A DNA stretch of 56,211 nt. It comes from Thermoplasmatales archaeon. GTDB taxonomy: Archaea > Thermoplasmatota > Thermoplasmata > Thermoplasmatales > GCA-001856825. The stretch spans positions 1-56,211 of the forward strand of contig JAJSLL010000012.1 in assembly GCA_026127935.1 (NCBI GenBank), in the 5' to 3' direction. The position numbers were made by a program, and so were the translations under genes. The notes under the pieces are model-generated. The model did not search any database and was not told where the DNA came from. It worked only from the letters and a program-made list of their open reading frames with translations. Position 1 is the stretch's first letter, and each line of letters begins with the position of its first letter. Shown one piece after another: positions 41,406 through 49,667 of this stretch.

Positions 41406-42746
41406 ATGAAGAAGTCCTTGTTGAATACCCTTCCTCTCATTTTAATTTTCCTTCTCTGGAATGCTCCTTTCTTCTTTAAGGGCTTTGTAATACAAAGCAC
41501 GATTTTCCTAGAGCTACTTGGCTTGACGATCTCTTTGTTTACATTCCTTTCAGTCTCAGCAATTTACTTCAAGAGATTGGGCGCTCTTTACCTCATACTT
41601 TCCCTTTCCTCTGCGGTCTTCGCGATCATTTTCGGTGTTGCCGGTTCCATAAGATTTGTCCTATTCTATCTTGGTGCTCTCGCGATTGCTTCTAGATACT
41701 TTTTGAGTCTGAGAGAAAGAGGGGATCTCGCTGTTGGATCTGCTTCGGTTGGCTTACTACTACTCCTTCTTGTGCTTTCCACTAGTTTACGATTTATTCA
41801 CTTGGGCACTCTCCAATCGACTGGGTATCTCTACTCTATCTACAACGATGCTTCACCTGTTGGCGTCCCATTCACCTATGCTTATGGTCTTGTATTTGTG
41901 CTTGGTCCTTTTAGTCTAACAATTTCTCCCATCACAGGATTCCTCTTTCCACTGGTTGCTTATCTCACTTCAGCTAACACGTTTCTCATAATCAACGCCT
42001 TCCGAACTAGGGGGGTTACTTCCGTTAGTGCAATCGTCGTTACTGCCATAGCCTGCCAGTGTGAAAACACCATAGGTATCGTATCTGGAACTGTATCTTC
42101 TCTAGCACTCTCTATTCTTCCTTATTTCATATTCATATCTGTTGCCCTCCTGATACTTACAAACATTTACCTCCACAGACCTAGAAAAATGAGAGTACCA
42201 GAAATTAACAAGTTATCGATGCTACTCTTGTTCATCTCTATACTGGCTGTGGAGTTCGCAATTATCTATACGGGTATGATTTACAATCTTGCCGTTTTCG
42301 GGTTTACCTCATTCCTTACTCTATTCTCAGGGTTCCTGCTAGGACAGACGTTGAAAATAAACTGGAAGATGCCTGTCTACATCATTATTCTGCCATTCGT
42401 GATACAAATGGTCATGTTCGCTCCTTCGTTTATAAGGGAAGCCCTAACTTCTCCAAGTGTGTTCGAGCTTTATACCATCGCTGGTATGATCGCTGGCCTC
42501 CTGATCTCACTTTCGTTCAGAAACAGAAACGTTCTTTCCAAGATTACCATTTTCGAATTTGTGTTCTCCATGGAAACAATGATCGCTGCTGTACTCCTCT
42601 TCCTCTCTATTTTTTCTGTTTCCTTTTTCACAGGTTATTCGGAGATTGCAGTCGTAGACTTTTCGGTCTTCATTCTTGTTGTGAGCCTGCCGTTGATGTG
42701 GTTTTCAAACATCTATCTACTCAGTGCGAGGGTTTTTGGAAGCTAG
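41406..42746 (+). CDS. Twelve-helix membrane protein of the oxidase operon with a CQCE motif, function unknown
   Basis: 446 residues, almost wholly hydrophobic, about 12 helices. Its only charged or sulfur-rich feature is AIACQCENTIGIVSG near residue 218, a Cys-Gln-Cys-Glu motif at the start of a helix. It is the last gene of the oxidase operon, starting 5 bases after ctaB, so assembly of the oxidase, such as copper handling, or a transport role linked to it are plausible. I know no characterised family. The end overlaps the convergent polyferredoxin gene by 30 bases. Confidence 0.75.
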   Translation: MKKSLLNTLPLILIFLLWNAPFFFKGFVIQSTIFLELLGLTISLFTFLSVSAIYFKRLGALYLILSLSSAVFAIIFGVAGSIRFVLFYLGALAIASRYFLSLRERGDLAVGSASVGLLLLLLVLSTSLRFIHLGTLQSTGYLYSIYNDASPVGVPFTYAYGLVFVLGPFSLTISPITGFLFPLVAYLTSANTFLIINAFRTRGVTSVSAIVVTAIACQCENTIGIVSGTVSSLALSILPYFIFISVALLILTNIYLHRPRKMRVPEINKLSMLLLFISILAVEFAIIYTGMIYNLAVFGFTSFLTLFSGFLLGQTLKINWKMPVYIIILPFVIQMVMFAPSFIREALTSPSVFELYTIAGMIAGLLISLSFRNRNVLSKITIFEFVFSMETMIAAVLLFLSIFSVSFFTGYSEIAVVDFSVFILVVSLPLMWFSNIYLLSARVFGS

Positions 42747-44666
42747 CCTGTCCTTGACGACATTTCTGATATCGTAGAAGTGGATATTGTCATAGGGACA
42801 GGCTTCAATACAAGACCCAGCACCAACGCACTTCTGGCTCTTGAAATATCCATTCTTTATGAACTGTGCAGGGAGATCGCCAAGGCCAACTTCACACGCA
42901 GTCACGCAGTCCTTGGTCGGGCACTTAAGGCACACATTCGGGTCTACTGCCTTTATCTTGAATAACCCAAGTTTGCTGAAGAATCCGACGAAGGTTCCGG
43001 TAGTACACCAGCCGTATCTTCTGCAGGGGCTCATGCCAACGAACGGTATTGATATGAAGAAAATGTACCACAGCATGTTCCATATTAGTAAAGAATAGAG
43101 AATTGCCGGATCGAACGGAAGGTTGACCAGGTGGATTGAAATTGCAAAACTAGCTAACGCAGACCCGAGCATGAACAACCAGCTACCTGCCGCCACCTTT
43201 TGGATCAATGGAGAATACTTGCTACCGATATTCTTCTTGCTCGTTTTCGATTTGTAATTCAGAGAGATCATTTCCTGACCCAAAGTTCCCCCATACATTA
43301 CCGCTGATGGACACAGTGTTCCACAGTAGGATCTCCTTCCGAACAGTAGTGCAAGTATAGCGTAGACCAGATAAGAAAGAAGTAGAGGTAGTATCAAGGC
43401 CCCCCGGACAGATCCAAGTGCACCTACATTAGCCCAGAGCGGTAAATTTCTCCACCAAAGTATATAACTCGGCCCATAGAGAGTGTAAGTGAAATATGCG
43501 ATAAGGGCAAATAAAAGGTTTATCCTCTTTTCAAACCATTTGATTCTCTTCATCCTGAAGACTACCAGGGCACCCATCTCTAATCCCATCAGCAGGAGGA
43601 ACATGGGTGAAGCAGCCACAATACCGATGAATGGAATAATGGACAGGTAAGCACCACCTGTGAAGTGGAATCCCACCACATTGGTGATAAGATTTGACAG
43701 CGATCCTGGTCCATTCCCACTTGTTGAGAACCAGCCAGCGGATATGTCTAATGGAATGCTCATGAGCAACTCGGCGACAAAAGTTGCCGAGAGCACAAAA
43801 AATAACCAGTACCTCTTCTCAATCCATCCCTTTATCCTCTTGGTCTCTTTACCGCTGAAAACGTAGAAGAAGTAAAGTCCCATACCAAGGAGAACAGAAA
43901 GTGCGTATGGGAGCCAATAAATTTCGTTCTTTTGTCCAAGCGCATAAAAGAGGAAAAAGCCAACAGAATTCAGGACATAAACGAGGATTGATATGTCTAT
44001 CATTCTCTTCTTTTGTGAGGTTATTCCGCTCTTTGAATTTGAGACCTCTTCTAGGATTAGTATCATCCCTGCGACCATTATCAGAGCATTTGCTACAAGG
44101 AGTTCAACGTGAAAAGTGGAGAAGAGAGCGGGTGACAGAATATCCATTGCTGCCAGGGCAACTAGCAAATATCGAATTGTCCCCTTTATTTTGAAGAAAA
44201 GTATGGAGGCCACCATTTCGGCTTCCATCGGCAACACGAAGTAGAAAGAATTGATTGTCTGTGGGAGCTCTGTCAGAATATTGACGTTCAGTCTGAACCC
44301 CAGGAGTTTAAAGACAAAGAACGTCATCAAAATCTCATTCAATACGAAGAGTACGGGCAGTAGAAGTCTATTAACATCCGCTCGTGTCTTCCATTCCATA
44401 GAGTAAAAATAGAAGAGAACAACCAGGAAAGAAATCATTGGAACCATGATGATATTTATGGCGATTATTGAGTTCAGGAATCCATGGGGTTCACTCAAAT
44501 ACCAGCTAAGACCTATGAACATGCTGGCCATCATCAGCAGCACAAAATAGAACAGATACCGCACTTTTTTTGATGCTTTGCCAGTTGAAAAATAGTATTC
44601 AACGTAGACGATGATCCAAACCATCAACGCAATCGTTGAGTATGCTGCAATTTCTCCGGCAAACAC
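42717..44666 (-). CDS. Multi-helix membrane polyferredoxin (NapH/CcoG/NosR-type cysteine motifs)
   Basis: 649 residues. About the first 400 are hydrophobic, with ten or more helices. A 4Fe-4S membrane module follows, with YCGTLCPSAVM near residue 442 and SPCRRYGWC near 555. Two ferredoxin clusters end the protein: CLKCPTKDCVTACEVG (near 577) and CVGAGSCIEACPY (near 614). The cysteine pattern resembles NapH, CcoG and NosR proteins, which pass electrons across or along the membrane, or help assemble copper oxidases. The long N-terminal membrane part is not typical of those. The GTG start lies about 25 bases from a TTTTATAT box at 44687-44694. It is convergent with the oxidase operon. Confidence 0.8.
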   Translation of the reverse strand: MFAGEIAAYSTIALMVWIIVYVEYYFSTGKASKKVRYLFYFVLLMMASMFIGLSWYLSEPHGFLNSIIAINIIMVPMISFLVVLFYFYSMEWKTRADVNRLLLPVLFVLNEILMTFFVFKLLGFRLNVNILTELPQTINSFYFVLPMEAEMVASILFFKIKGTIRYLLVALAAMDILSPALFSTFHVELLVANALIMVAGMILILEEVSNSKSGITSQKKRMIDISILVYVLNSVGFFLFYALGQKNEIYWLPYALSVLLGMGLYFFYVFSGKETKRIKGWIEKRYWLFFVLSATFVAELLMSIPLDISAGWFSTSGNGPGSLSNLITNVVGFHFTGGAYLSIIPFIGIVAASPMFLLLMGLEMGALVVFRMKRIKWFEKRINLLFALIAYFTYTLYGPSYILWWRNLPLWANVGALGSVRGALILPLLLSYLVYAILALLFGRRSYCGTLCPSAVMYGGTLGQEMISLNYKSKTSKKNIGSKYSPLIQKVAAGSWLFMLGSALASFAISIHLVNLPFDPAILYSLLIWNMLWYIFFISIPFVGMSPCRRYGWCTTGTFVGFFSKLGLFKIKAVDPNVCLKCPTKDCVTACEVGLGDLPAQFIKNGYFKSQKCVGAGSCIEACPYDNIHFYDIRNVVKDRLASKNPRTE

Positions 44667-44686
44667 TACATTCGCGACTTAACGAC

Positions 44687-44694
44687 ATATAAAA
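44687..44694 (-). promoter_or_regulatory. TATA-like box of the polyferredoxin gene
   Basis: TTTTATAT on the minus strand is centred about 25 bases before the GTG at 44666 and supports that start, since the ATG just upstream is followed at once by a stop. Confidence 0.5.
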
Positions 44695-44805
44695 GATTTG
44701 TGTATTTTAAATTCGGAGATACGGTTCAGTTACCTCAAGATTGAGACTAAAGTTTCTGTGAACACTCCTGTTAAATTTATCAAGTTAGATGAACGTTATG
44801 CGGAT

Positions 44806-45645
44806 CTAGAGCCTGTTCTTGACGTTGCAATATGAATCAATTTTGAGTAGATTTATTCCTGCGATGTTCTTGGTCTCATTGAAGTACCGTACTAGGAAAT
44901 GCTTTGCCAGGAACGTGGGCAATATCATCATCGAGTGAACTTCACCCTTCTTCCTGTTTTCAAAATACCCGGCCACTGGGATTCGATCCCTCAAAACGGA
45001 AAGAAGCAATGGCGTTATTGGAGCGTTTGAAACATCCACGTGGCTGACTTCCCCTGCCCCATCTAGACTGTAAGAGACTGCCCCTGTCGGATCAACAATC
45101 CCCTTCCATTCCAGAATGCGGTCACTATCCCTCTCATCCACATAACTGAATTCCACAACCGACATTGGAGATCTAGTTTCCATCTCTTCATATTTAGCCT
45201 TAAGCCCTTCGGACTGCTCCATCTTAATTATTTTGATGTCTTCATTTATTGAAACGAGAAGCCTTACGAGTTCACCCACTCTCTTAATATCGGACTTGTG
45301 AAATCTAAAGTCCATCATTACATTCCCTTTCTGCGAGAATAATCCACCCATCACGATTGTAGGAATGGAATATATGTTCTTCCGAATGGGCACCAGCATT
45401 GGCAATTCTACTCTCTGTGCAAGTAATACAAAATCTCCAAAGTGTATTGGATTGTAGTATTTGTAAAGCTCATAATAATTTCTTAAAGATTCCTTGACAA
45501 AAAAGTCGTAGTAAAGATCCTTTGCACTAAAATGCAAACCCATAGGTACTTGTTCGTTCTCATCTAAGAAAAGCGGTCCAGACGCGCCCAGTGGAATTGA
45601 GAGATAAAGAGCCATTTCCAGCCCCCGATCTATAGTGTTTAACAT
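44806..45645 (-). CDS. Conserved-looking protein of unknown function
   Basis: 279 residues, soluble, alpha/beta in character, with mixed charged and hydrophobic segments: LYLSIPLGASGPLFLDE near the start, IPTIVMGGLFSQKGNVMMDF in the middle, and a Cys-poor C-terminus. There is no recognisable DNA-binding, nucleotide-binding or catalytic motif. The ATG follows a TTAAATAAAA box (45664-45674), consistent with a leaderless transcript, though a start at the ATG ten codons later is possible. It lies between a CPBP protein and the polyferredoxin on the same strand. Confidence 0.65.
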   Translation of the reverse strand: MLNTIDRGLEMALYLSIPLGASGPLFLDENEQVPMGLHFSAKDLYYDFFVKESLRNYYELYKYYNPIHFGDFVLLAQRVELPMLVPIRKNIYSIPTIVMGGLFSQKGNVMMDFRFHKSDIKRVGELVRLLVSINEDIKIIKMEQSEGLKAKYEEMETRSPMSVVEFSYVDERDSDRILEWKGIVDPTGAVSYSLDGAGEVSHVDVSNAPITPLLLSVLRDRIPVAGYFENRKKGEVHSMMILPTFLAKHFLVRYFNETKNIAGINLLKIDSYCNVKNRL

Positions 45646-45702
45646 TCAATCAGAGAGCCTTCGGTTTTATTTAACACGTTCTCTCATTCGACGGGGATTT
45701 CA

Positions 45703-46320
45703 TCAGGTTGGAAGTAGGGTCGTGGCTATTCCTGGATAATGTGCAAGCAGTGGAAACAGGGCCCAGATCACAAAGTGCAGCGTTGCTGCAGGCAAGAAAT
45801 TCTTCGAGAATTTTGTAATGACTCCGTAAACCATCCCCATTCCCAGAACCGAGGTCAATAAAAGGAGGTTGAAGGGGAAAGGATAAGCTGCTCCGTGGTC
45901 TGCGATAGCATACTTCGAATAATAGGCCATATAAATCAGAGCTTGTAAGAAAAGGGCGGCATATGGTGACATATTCCGAAACAAGAGTCTTTGAATCAAA
46001 TATCTAAAATTGAATTCTTCTATTATCACGGGTGTCAGGAGTATTATTGGCAAGAATTTGGCCCAGCTAGGGTCCGTGATGTAATAAAATATTATCAACA
46101 ACAAGAATGCAGAAACAAATATGGAGAATTGAACCATTGAAGTTTTGAAATCTTGATGCACTTCATTTCTGAAAAATACCATACTCAATGGTATTGAAAA
46201 GATGCCTGCGGCTATGCTGATATAGTTCGCAAATTCGCTGTTGAAAAGAATGAACAAAAATCCAGCTATGAAAAATAATAAGAAATCTGCGCCTATCAAG
46301 GACCTTTTTATCCATTCCAT
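45703..46320 (-). CDS. CPBP-family intramembrane protease-like protein
   Basis: 205 residues, about seven membrane helices. The first catalytic motif of the CPBP (Abi/CAAX protease-like) family, E-E-x-x-x-R, is present as IIEEFNFRYLIQRL (Glu101, Glu102, Arg106). The last motif gives His182 in LHFVIW. The middle F-x-x-x-H motif is altered: the expected His is Tyr in ALIYMAYYS. It may therefore be an inactive or modified relative. Starts at an ATG 26 bases from a box at 46341-46350, divergent from the Rieske gene. Confidence 0.75.
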   Translation of the reverse strand: MEWIKRSLIGADFLLFFIAGFLFILFNSEFANYISIAAGIFSIPLSMVFFRNEVHQDFKTSMVQFSIFVSAFLLLIIFYYITDPSWAKFLPIILLTPVIIEEFNFRYLIQRLLFRNMSPYAALFLQALIYMAYYSKYAIADHGAAYPFPFNLLLLTSVLGMGMVYGVITKFSKNFLPAATLHFVIWALFPLLAHYPGIATTLLPT

Positions 46321-46340
46321 TTTACAATGTATTATCCCTA

Positions 46341-46350
46341 AAATTTATAG
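46341..46350 (-). promoter_or_regulatory. TATA-like box of the CPBP gene
   Basis: CTATAAATTT on the minus strand is centred 26 bases from the ATG at 46320. It forms one half of the divergent promoter region between the CPBP and Rieske genes. Confidence 0.5.
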
Positions 46351-46364
46351 GTTTACTAAAAAGG

Positions 46365-46373
46365 TTAAAATAG
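46365..46373 (+). promoter_or_regulatory. TATA-like box of the Rieske-cytochrome b operon
   Basis: TTAAAATAG is centred about 26 bases before the Rieske ATG at 46395. Confidence 0.5.
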
Positions 46374-46394
46374 TATACTTGAATTTGACAGCAG

Positions 46395-47123
46395 ATGAAT
46401 GAGGGGATCGATGAACCGAAGAGAAATTTTCTCAAGTTAATGGTCACTGCATCGATCGTAGCCGGCGCCGGTTTATCTCTGGGAGTTGTTTTAAAGTCAT
46501 TGACCCCGCCGCAAGCGGGGATAGCTAGTTTTCCCAGCCTGAAATTGGTAGATTCCAACGGGAATCCACTACTCGCTTCAAGTTTAAGTGTTAATAATCC
46601 CAATGCCCTTCAATTCAACTATCCGCTTCAGGGCACGCCAAACAATATACTTAATGTGGGTGATGCAAGTGGGACTCCTATCAAGATCAGCTCCACTCAG
46701 GTCACGGTTCCTGCTGACGGCAGCAAATATAGTTCATATGCCGGAGTAGGGAAAGATCAATCGATTGTCGCTTATAGTGCCATATGCCAACATCTCGGTT
46801 GTGTTTTCCCCGAGCTCAGGTTCTATCCAAACGGTGTTGAGAGCATAACTGTTGGGAGCGAGTCCTATACCGGGGTATTTCACTGCCTGTGTCACGGCAG
46901 TACCTATGATCCTGAAAGCGGTGCTTCTGTACTGACTGGTCCGACAACACACCCCCTACCGATGATCAAGTTGGTTTGGGACCCAAGTACAGATGAACTA
47001 TCAGTTTCAAACATGGTTGGACCAACAATTTACGGAAGGACTTCGGATCTACAGGGCGAGACTGCCATAAGTGGAACAACTACTGAAGTTACGGATCTTG
47101 GAAATCCCTTTACGGTGGTATGA
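46395..47123 (+). CDS. Rieske iron-sulfur protein
   Basis: 242 residues. An N-terminal membrane anchor (about 14-35) is preceded by EPKRNFLKLM, a Tat-like motif with Lys-Arg instead of twin Arg. The Rieske fold follows, with the two cluster-binding boxes CQHLGC (Cys131, His133) and CLCHGSTYD (Cys164, His167); Cys136 and Cys166 would form the disulfide. It receives electrons from quinol at the cytochrome b encoded next and should pass them to a copper protein. Nine bases separate it from the cytochrome b gene. Confidence 0.94.
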   Translation: MNEGIDEPKRNFLKLMVTASIVAGAGLSLGVVLKSLTPPQAGIASFPSLKLVDSNGNPLLASSLSVNNPNALQFNYPLQGTPNNILNVGDASGTPIKISSTQVTVPADGSKYSSYAGVGKDQSIVAYSAICQHLGCVFPELRFYPNGVESITVGSESYTGVFHCLCHGSTYDPESGASVLTGPTTHPLPMIKLVWDPSTDELSVSNMVGPTIYGRTSDLQGETAISGTTTEVTDLGNPFTVV

Positions 47124-47132
47124 GGAGTTCAA

Positions 47133-48779
47133 ATGACATCAATAAGAGAAAGAATAAATCGGGTTAGAAAGAATTTCAAAAGTCCAACAGAATGGTTAAT
47201 GGACAGAACTCACATCGATAGACTTCCTCTAAGGAAAACACCTGACTACATGAGAACATGGGGAGGGAAATGGTACTGGACAGGTGCACTGATCACTATC
47301 GCGTTTACCTATGAAGTTCTGACGGGACTGGTTCTTCTCCTCTACTACAATCCGGCAGACCCATACGTTTCCACACAGTACGTCCTAACCACTGTGCCCT
47401 TCGGTAAACTCATTCTTGGGACACATCTATATGGGGCGTATGCAATGATTGTTCTTGTTTACGTCCACATGTACCGAAACTATTTCGTTGGAGCATATAA
47501 AAAACCGAGAGAATTACAGTGGATCATTGGAGTACTTCTGCTTGCTCTCACAATAGGCGCCGGATATTTCGGATATTCGCTCACGGGAGATGTCCTTTCC
47601 GTCGATGCCCAGGACGTTGGGAGAGGAATTGCATCCCTTATTCCAGTGTTAGGACCTTGGCTCGCGTCTATTGGATTTGGAAATGGTACAACTACCAGCT
47701 TGTTTTCCAAGTTCTTGGGGTATCACATCATCATGGCAGCTTTGATTGCGCTTCTATTTGGATATCATTTCTACCTTGCAGAAGCGAATACTATGCTTCC
47801 TTCTTCAAAGGCAAGCAAGTATAGGGTCCCAGCCACAACTCCGGAAACACACGACATGAAGCCATGGTATCCGTCTAACTTCCTTTATCTGATCGAACTC
47901 GGTCTATTTACAATGGGTTTCATTATACTGATCCCGAGTTTTGTGGGACTGTTCCCCAATGCTCCGATCCTCATATCTCCTTATCCTGGCCCTTCACCAA
48001 CAAGTGCCTTGGCAGCACTTATACCTCCTTATCCCCCATGGTTTCTGCTTTTCCTGTACAAAGCACTAGACTTTGGGATGTTCCAGAACGTGATGGGTCC
48101 CCTCACGGCTTCTGTAATATTTGGGCTCTTGCCATTGATCTACTTTCTCTTGATCCCCTTCCTGGATAGAGGGAATTCCCTTCATCCTCTCCACAGACCG
48201 ATTACGACTTCGCTGGGAATAATAAGTATCGTCTACATGATAATATTCAGCATCTGGGGTGCGTTTTCACCGGGAGTTATCATACAACCGCTGGTAGTCG
48301 CAGAGGTTCTACTTCCACCACTTATAGTCACATTCGGGACCGTGATGGGAATTTCAAGATTGTGGAAGAAAGGCAAATTGAAGATAGGAAACAAGTCATC
48401 CACCACATCTTTTCTGATATTCATTTTGGGGTTGGTGGTGACAGTGATTCTCACTGGTTATTCATTTTCATACTTCGTGGTGCACACATCTTTACTGTCT
48501 CTCGGCAGGTTGATTCTTACTGGCGGAGCCACAAGCTTTTTAGCCATCGGTACTGCGAAAACCAGCTCCCAGCTCCCGGACCAGAAATTCAAGAAGATAC
48601 CTACCGGAGCCTACATAGCGATCGTGCTGTTGACTCTCATGTGTTGGGTGCTGCTCGGGATCTCATTAAAACTGAACCCAGTCACACAGGCGATGACAGT
48701 TGGAATGGCACTCGGCACCGTTTTGATCTTCTCTGGGATAGTACTTGCAATATACAGGCGAGTTATGTTTGGCGAGTAG
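47133..48779 (+). CDS. Cytochrome b of a Rieske/cytochrome b complex
   Basis: 548 residues, about 12 membrane helices. Two pairs of heme ligands in the canonical H-x13-H spacing: His98/His112 and His198/His212. The Qo-site PEWY motif appears as PPYPPWFLLF near residue 300. A C-terminal extension of four or so helices, beyond a normal cytochrome b, resembles those of archaeal SoxC/SoxG-like proteins. GAGGAG at 47122-47127 is a clear ribosome-binding site. With the Rieske protein it forms the quinol-oxidising complex. There is no cytochrome c1 gene nearby, consistent with copper proteins as acceptors. Confidence 0.93.
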   Translation: MTSIRERINRVRKNFKSPTEWLMDRTHIDRLPLRKTPDYMRTWGGKWYWTGALITIAFTYEVLTGLVLLLYYNPADPYVSTQYVLTTVPFGKLILGTHLYGAYAMIVLVYVHMYRNYFVGAYKKPRELQWIIGVLLLALTIGAGYFGYSLTGDVLSVDAQDVGRGIASLIPVLGPWLASIGFGNGTTTSLFSKFLGYHIIMAALIALLFGYHFYLAEANTMLPSSKASKYRVPATTPETHDMKPWYPSNFLYLIELGLFTMGFIILIPSFVGLFPNAPILISPYPGPSPTSALAALIPPYPPWFLLFLYKALDFGMFQNVMGPLTASVIFGLLPLIYFLLIPFLDRGNSLHPLHRPITTSLGIISIVYMIIFSIWGAFSPGVIIQPLVVAEVLLPPLIVTFGTVMGISRLWKKGKLKIGNKSSTTSFLIFILGLVVTVILTGYSFSYFVVHTSLLSLGRLILTGGATSFLAIGTAKTSSQLPDQKFKKIPTGAYIAIVLLTLMCWVLLGISLKLNPVTQAMTVGMALGTVLIFSGIVLAIYRRVMFGE

Positions 48780-48796
48780 CTACCAAATGAATCATT

Positions 48797-48815
48797 CTTA
48801 ATTTTTGAAATTTTA
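48797..48815 (+). terminator. T-rich terminator after cytochrome b
   Basis: Runs of five and four T residues begin about 20 bases after the stop at 48779, before the promoter of the SDR gene. Confidence 0.45.
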
Positions 48816-48855
48816 TTATAGAAAACCATTTAAATTGCAATTCTCATAACCTTCG

Positions 48856-49569
48856 ATGGATTATTTCTCCAAATCCTTTGAGGGAAAAGTTGGAGTAGTC
48901 TCCGGTGCTGGGCAGGGACAGGGAAAAGCTGTCATCAAGCTGCTTCTTGAGAGTGGTGCAAGAGTAGTAGCGTTTTCTAGAAGCGGTAACAAGCCTGATC
49001 TAAAGCACGATAACCTTCGCACATTGAAGGGAGATTCTTCTGATGTGACATCGCTTAAAGTAGTCAGAGACTTCATAGGTCATGAATTTGGCACTCTCGA
49101 TTTTCTTTATAACAACCACGGGTTATTTGCACTGCACAGCACGGAATTCAACGGAGATACAGCCGTCGAATTCTACAAAAGGAACGTTGTTTCTTCCATC
49201 AACACCATAGAGACTTTTCACCCACTGATGAACAAAGGGGGAAGCATAGTGAATGTGGGAGCTTCACCAGTATTGTATCGCCTTAGTTCCCTGGAGTATG
49301 CAGTTTCGAAGAGTGCTGTCGTGGAAATGACAAAAAAGATGGCTTCCATTCTAAGGCCAAAGAACATTCGTGTAAACGCTCTGATGCCAGGAAACGTCGA
49401 TTCGTCGAAAGAAATAGAAGAAATTGCCCCATTCAACTTCAAAAAACTTGACGGAAAAAAGGAAGTCACCACACTCGAGATCGCCTATACCGCTCTTTTC
49501 CTGCTTAGCGATCTATCATATGGGATAAACGGGCAAGCCATCAACGTTGACGCGGCAACTGGACTTTGA
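48856..49569 (+). CDS. Short-chain dehydrogenase/reductase (SDR)
   Basis: A 237-residue NAD(P)-dependent oxidoreductase of the classical SDR type. The dinucleotide motif is SGAGQGQGKAV near residue 17, with an Arg in AFSRSG after the second strand that hints at NADPH. Structural NNHG, a catalytic Ser region around VNVGAS, and Y-x-x-x-K in YAVSKSAV are all present. The C-terminus GQAINVDAATGL is typical. The substrate is unknown. A TTTAAAT box at 48827-48833 sits about 26 bases before the ATG, so it is a separate leaderless unit. Confidence 0.88.
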   Translation: MDYFSKSFEGKVGVVSGAGQGQGKAVIKLLLESGARVVAFSRSGNKPDLKHDNLRTLKGDSSDVTSLKVVRDFIGHEFGTLDFLYNNHGLFALHSTEFNGDTAVEFYKRNVVSSINTIETFHPLMNKGGSIVNVGASPVLYRLSSLEYAVSKSAVVEMTKKMASILRPKNIRVNALMPGNVDSSKEIEEIAPFNFKKLDGKKEVTTLEIAYTALFLLSDLSYGINGQAINVDAATGL

Positions 49570-49667
49570 AGAAGGAATCTCACCTGTTTTGTAGCAAACT
49601 CACTCTGAACCGAGGTTATTGGATCAAAACCAAAAGAGTTTTAATTTAGACTTACTATAACTTCTAT

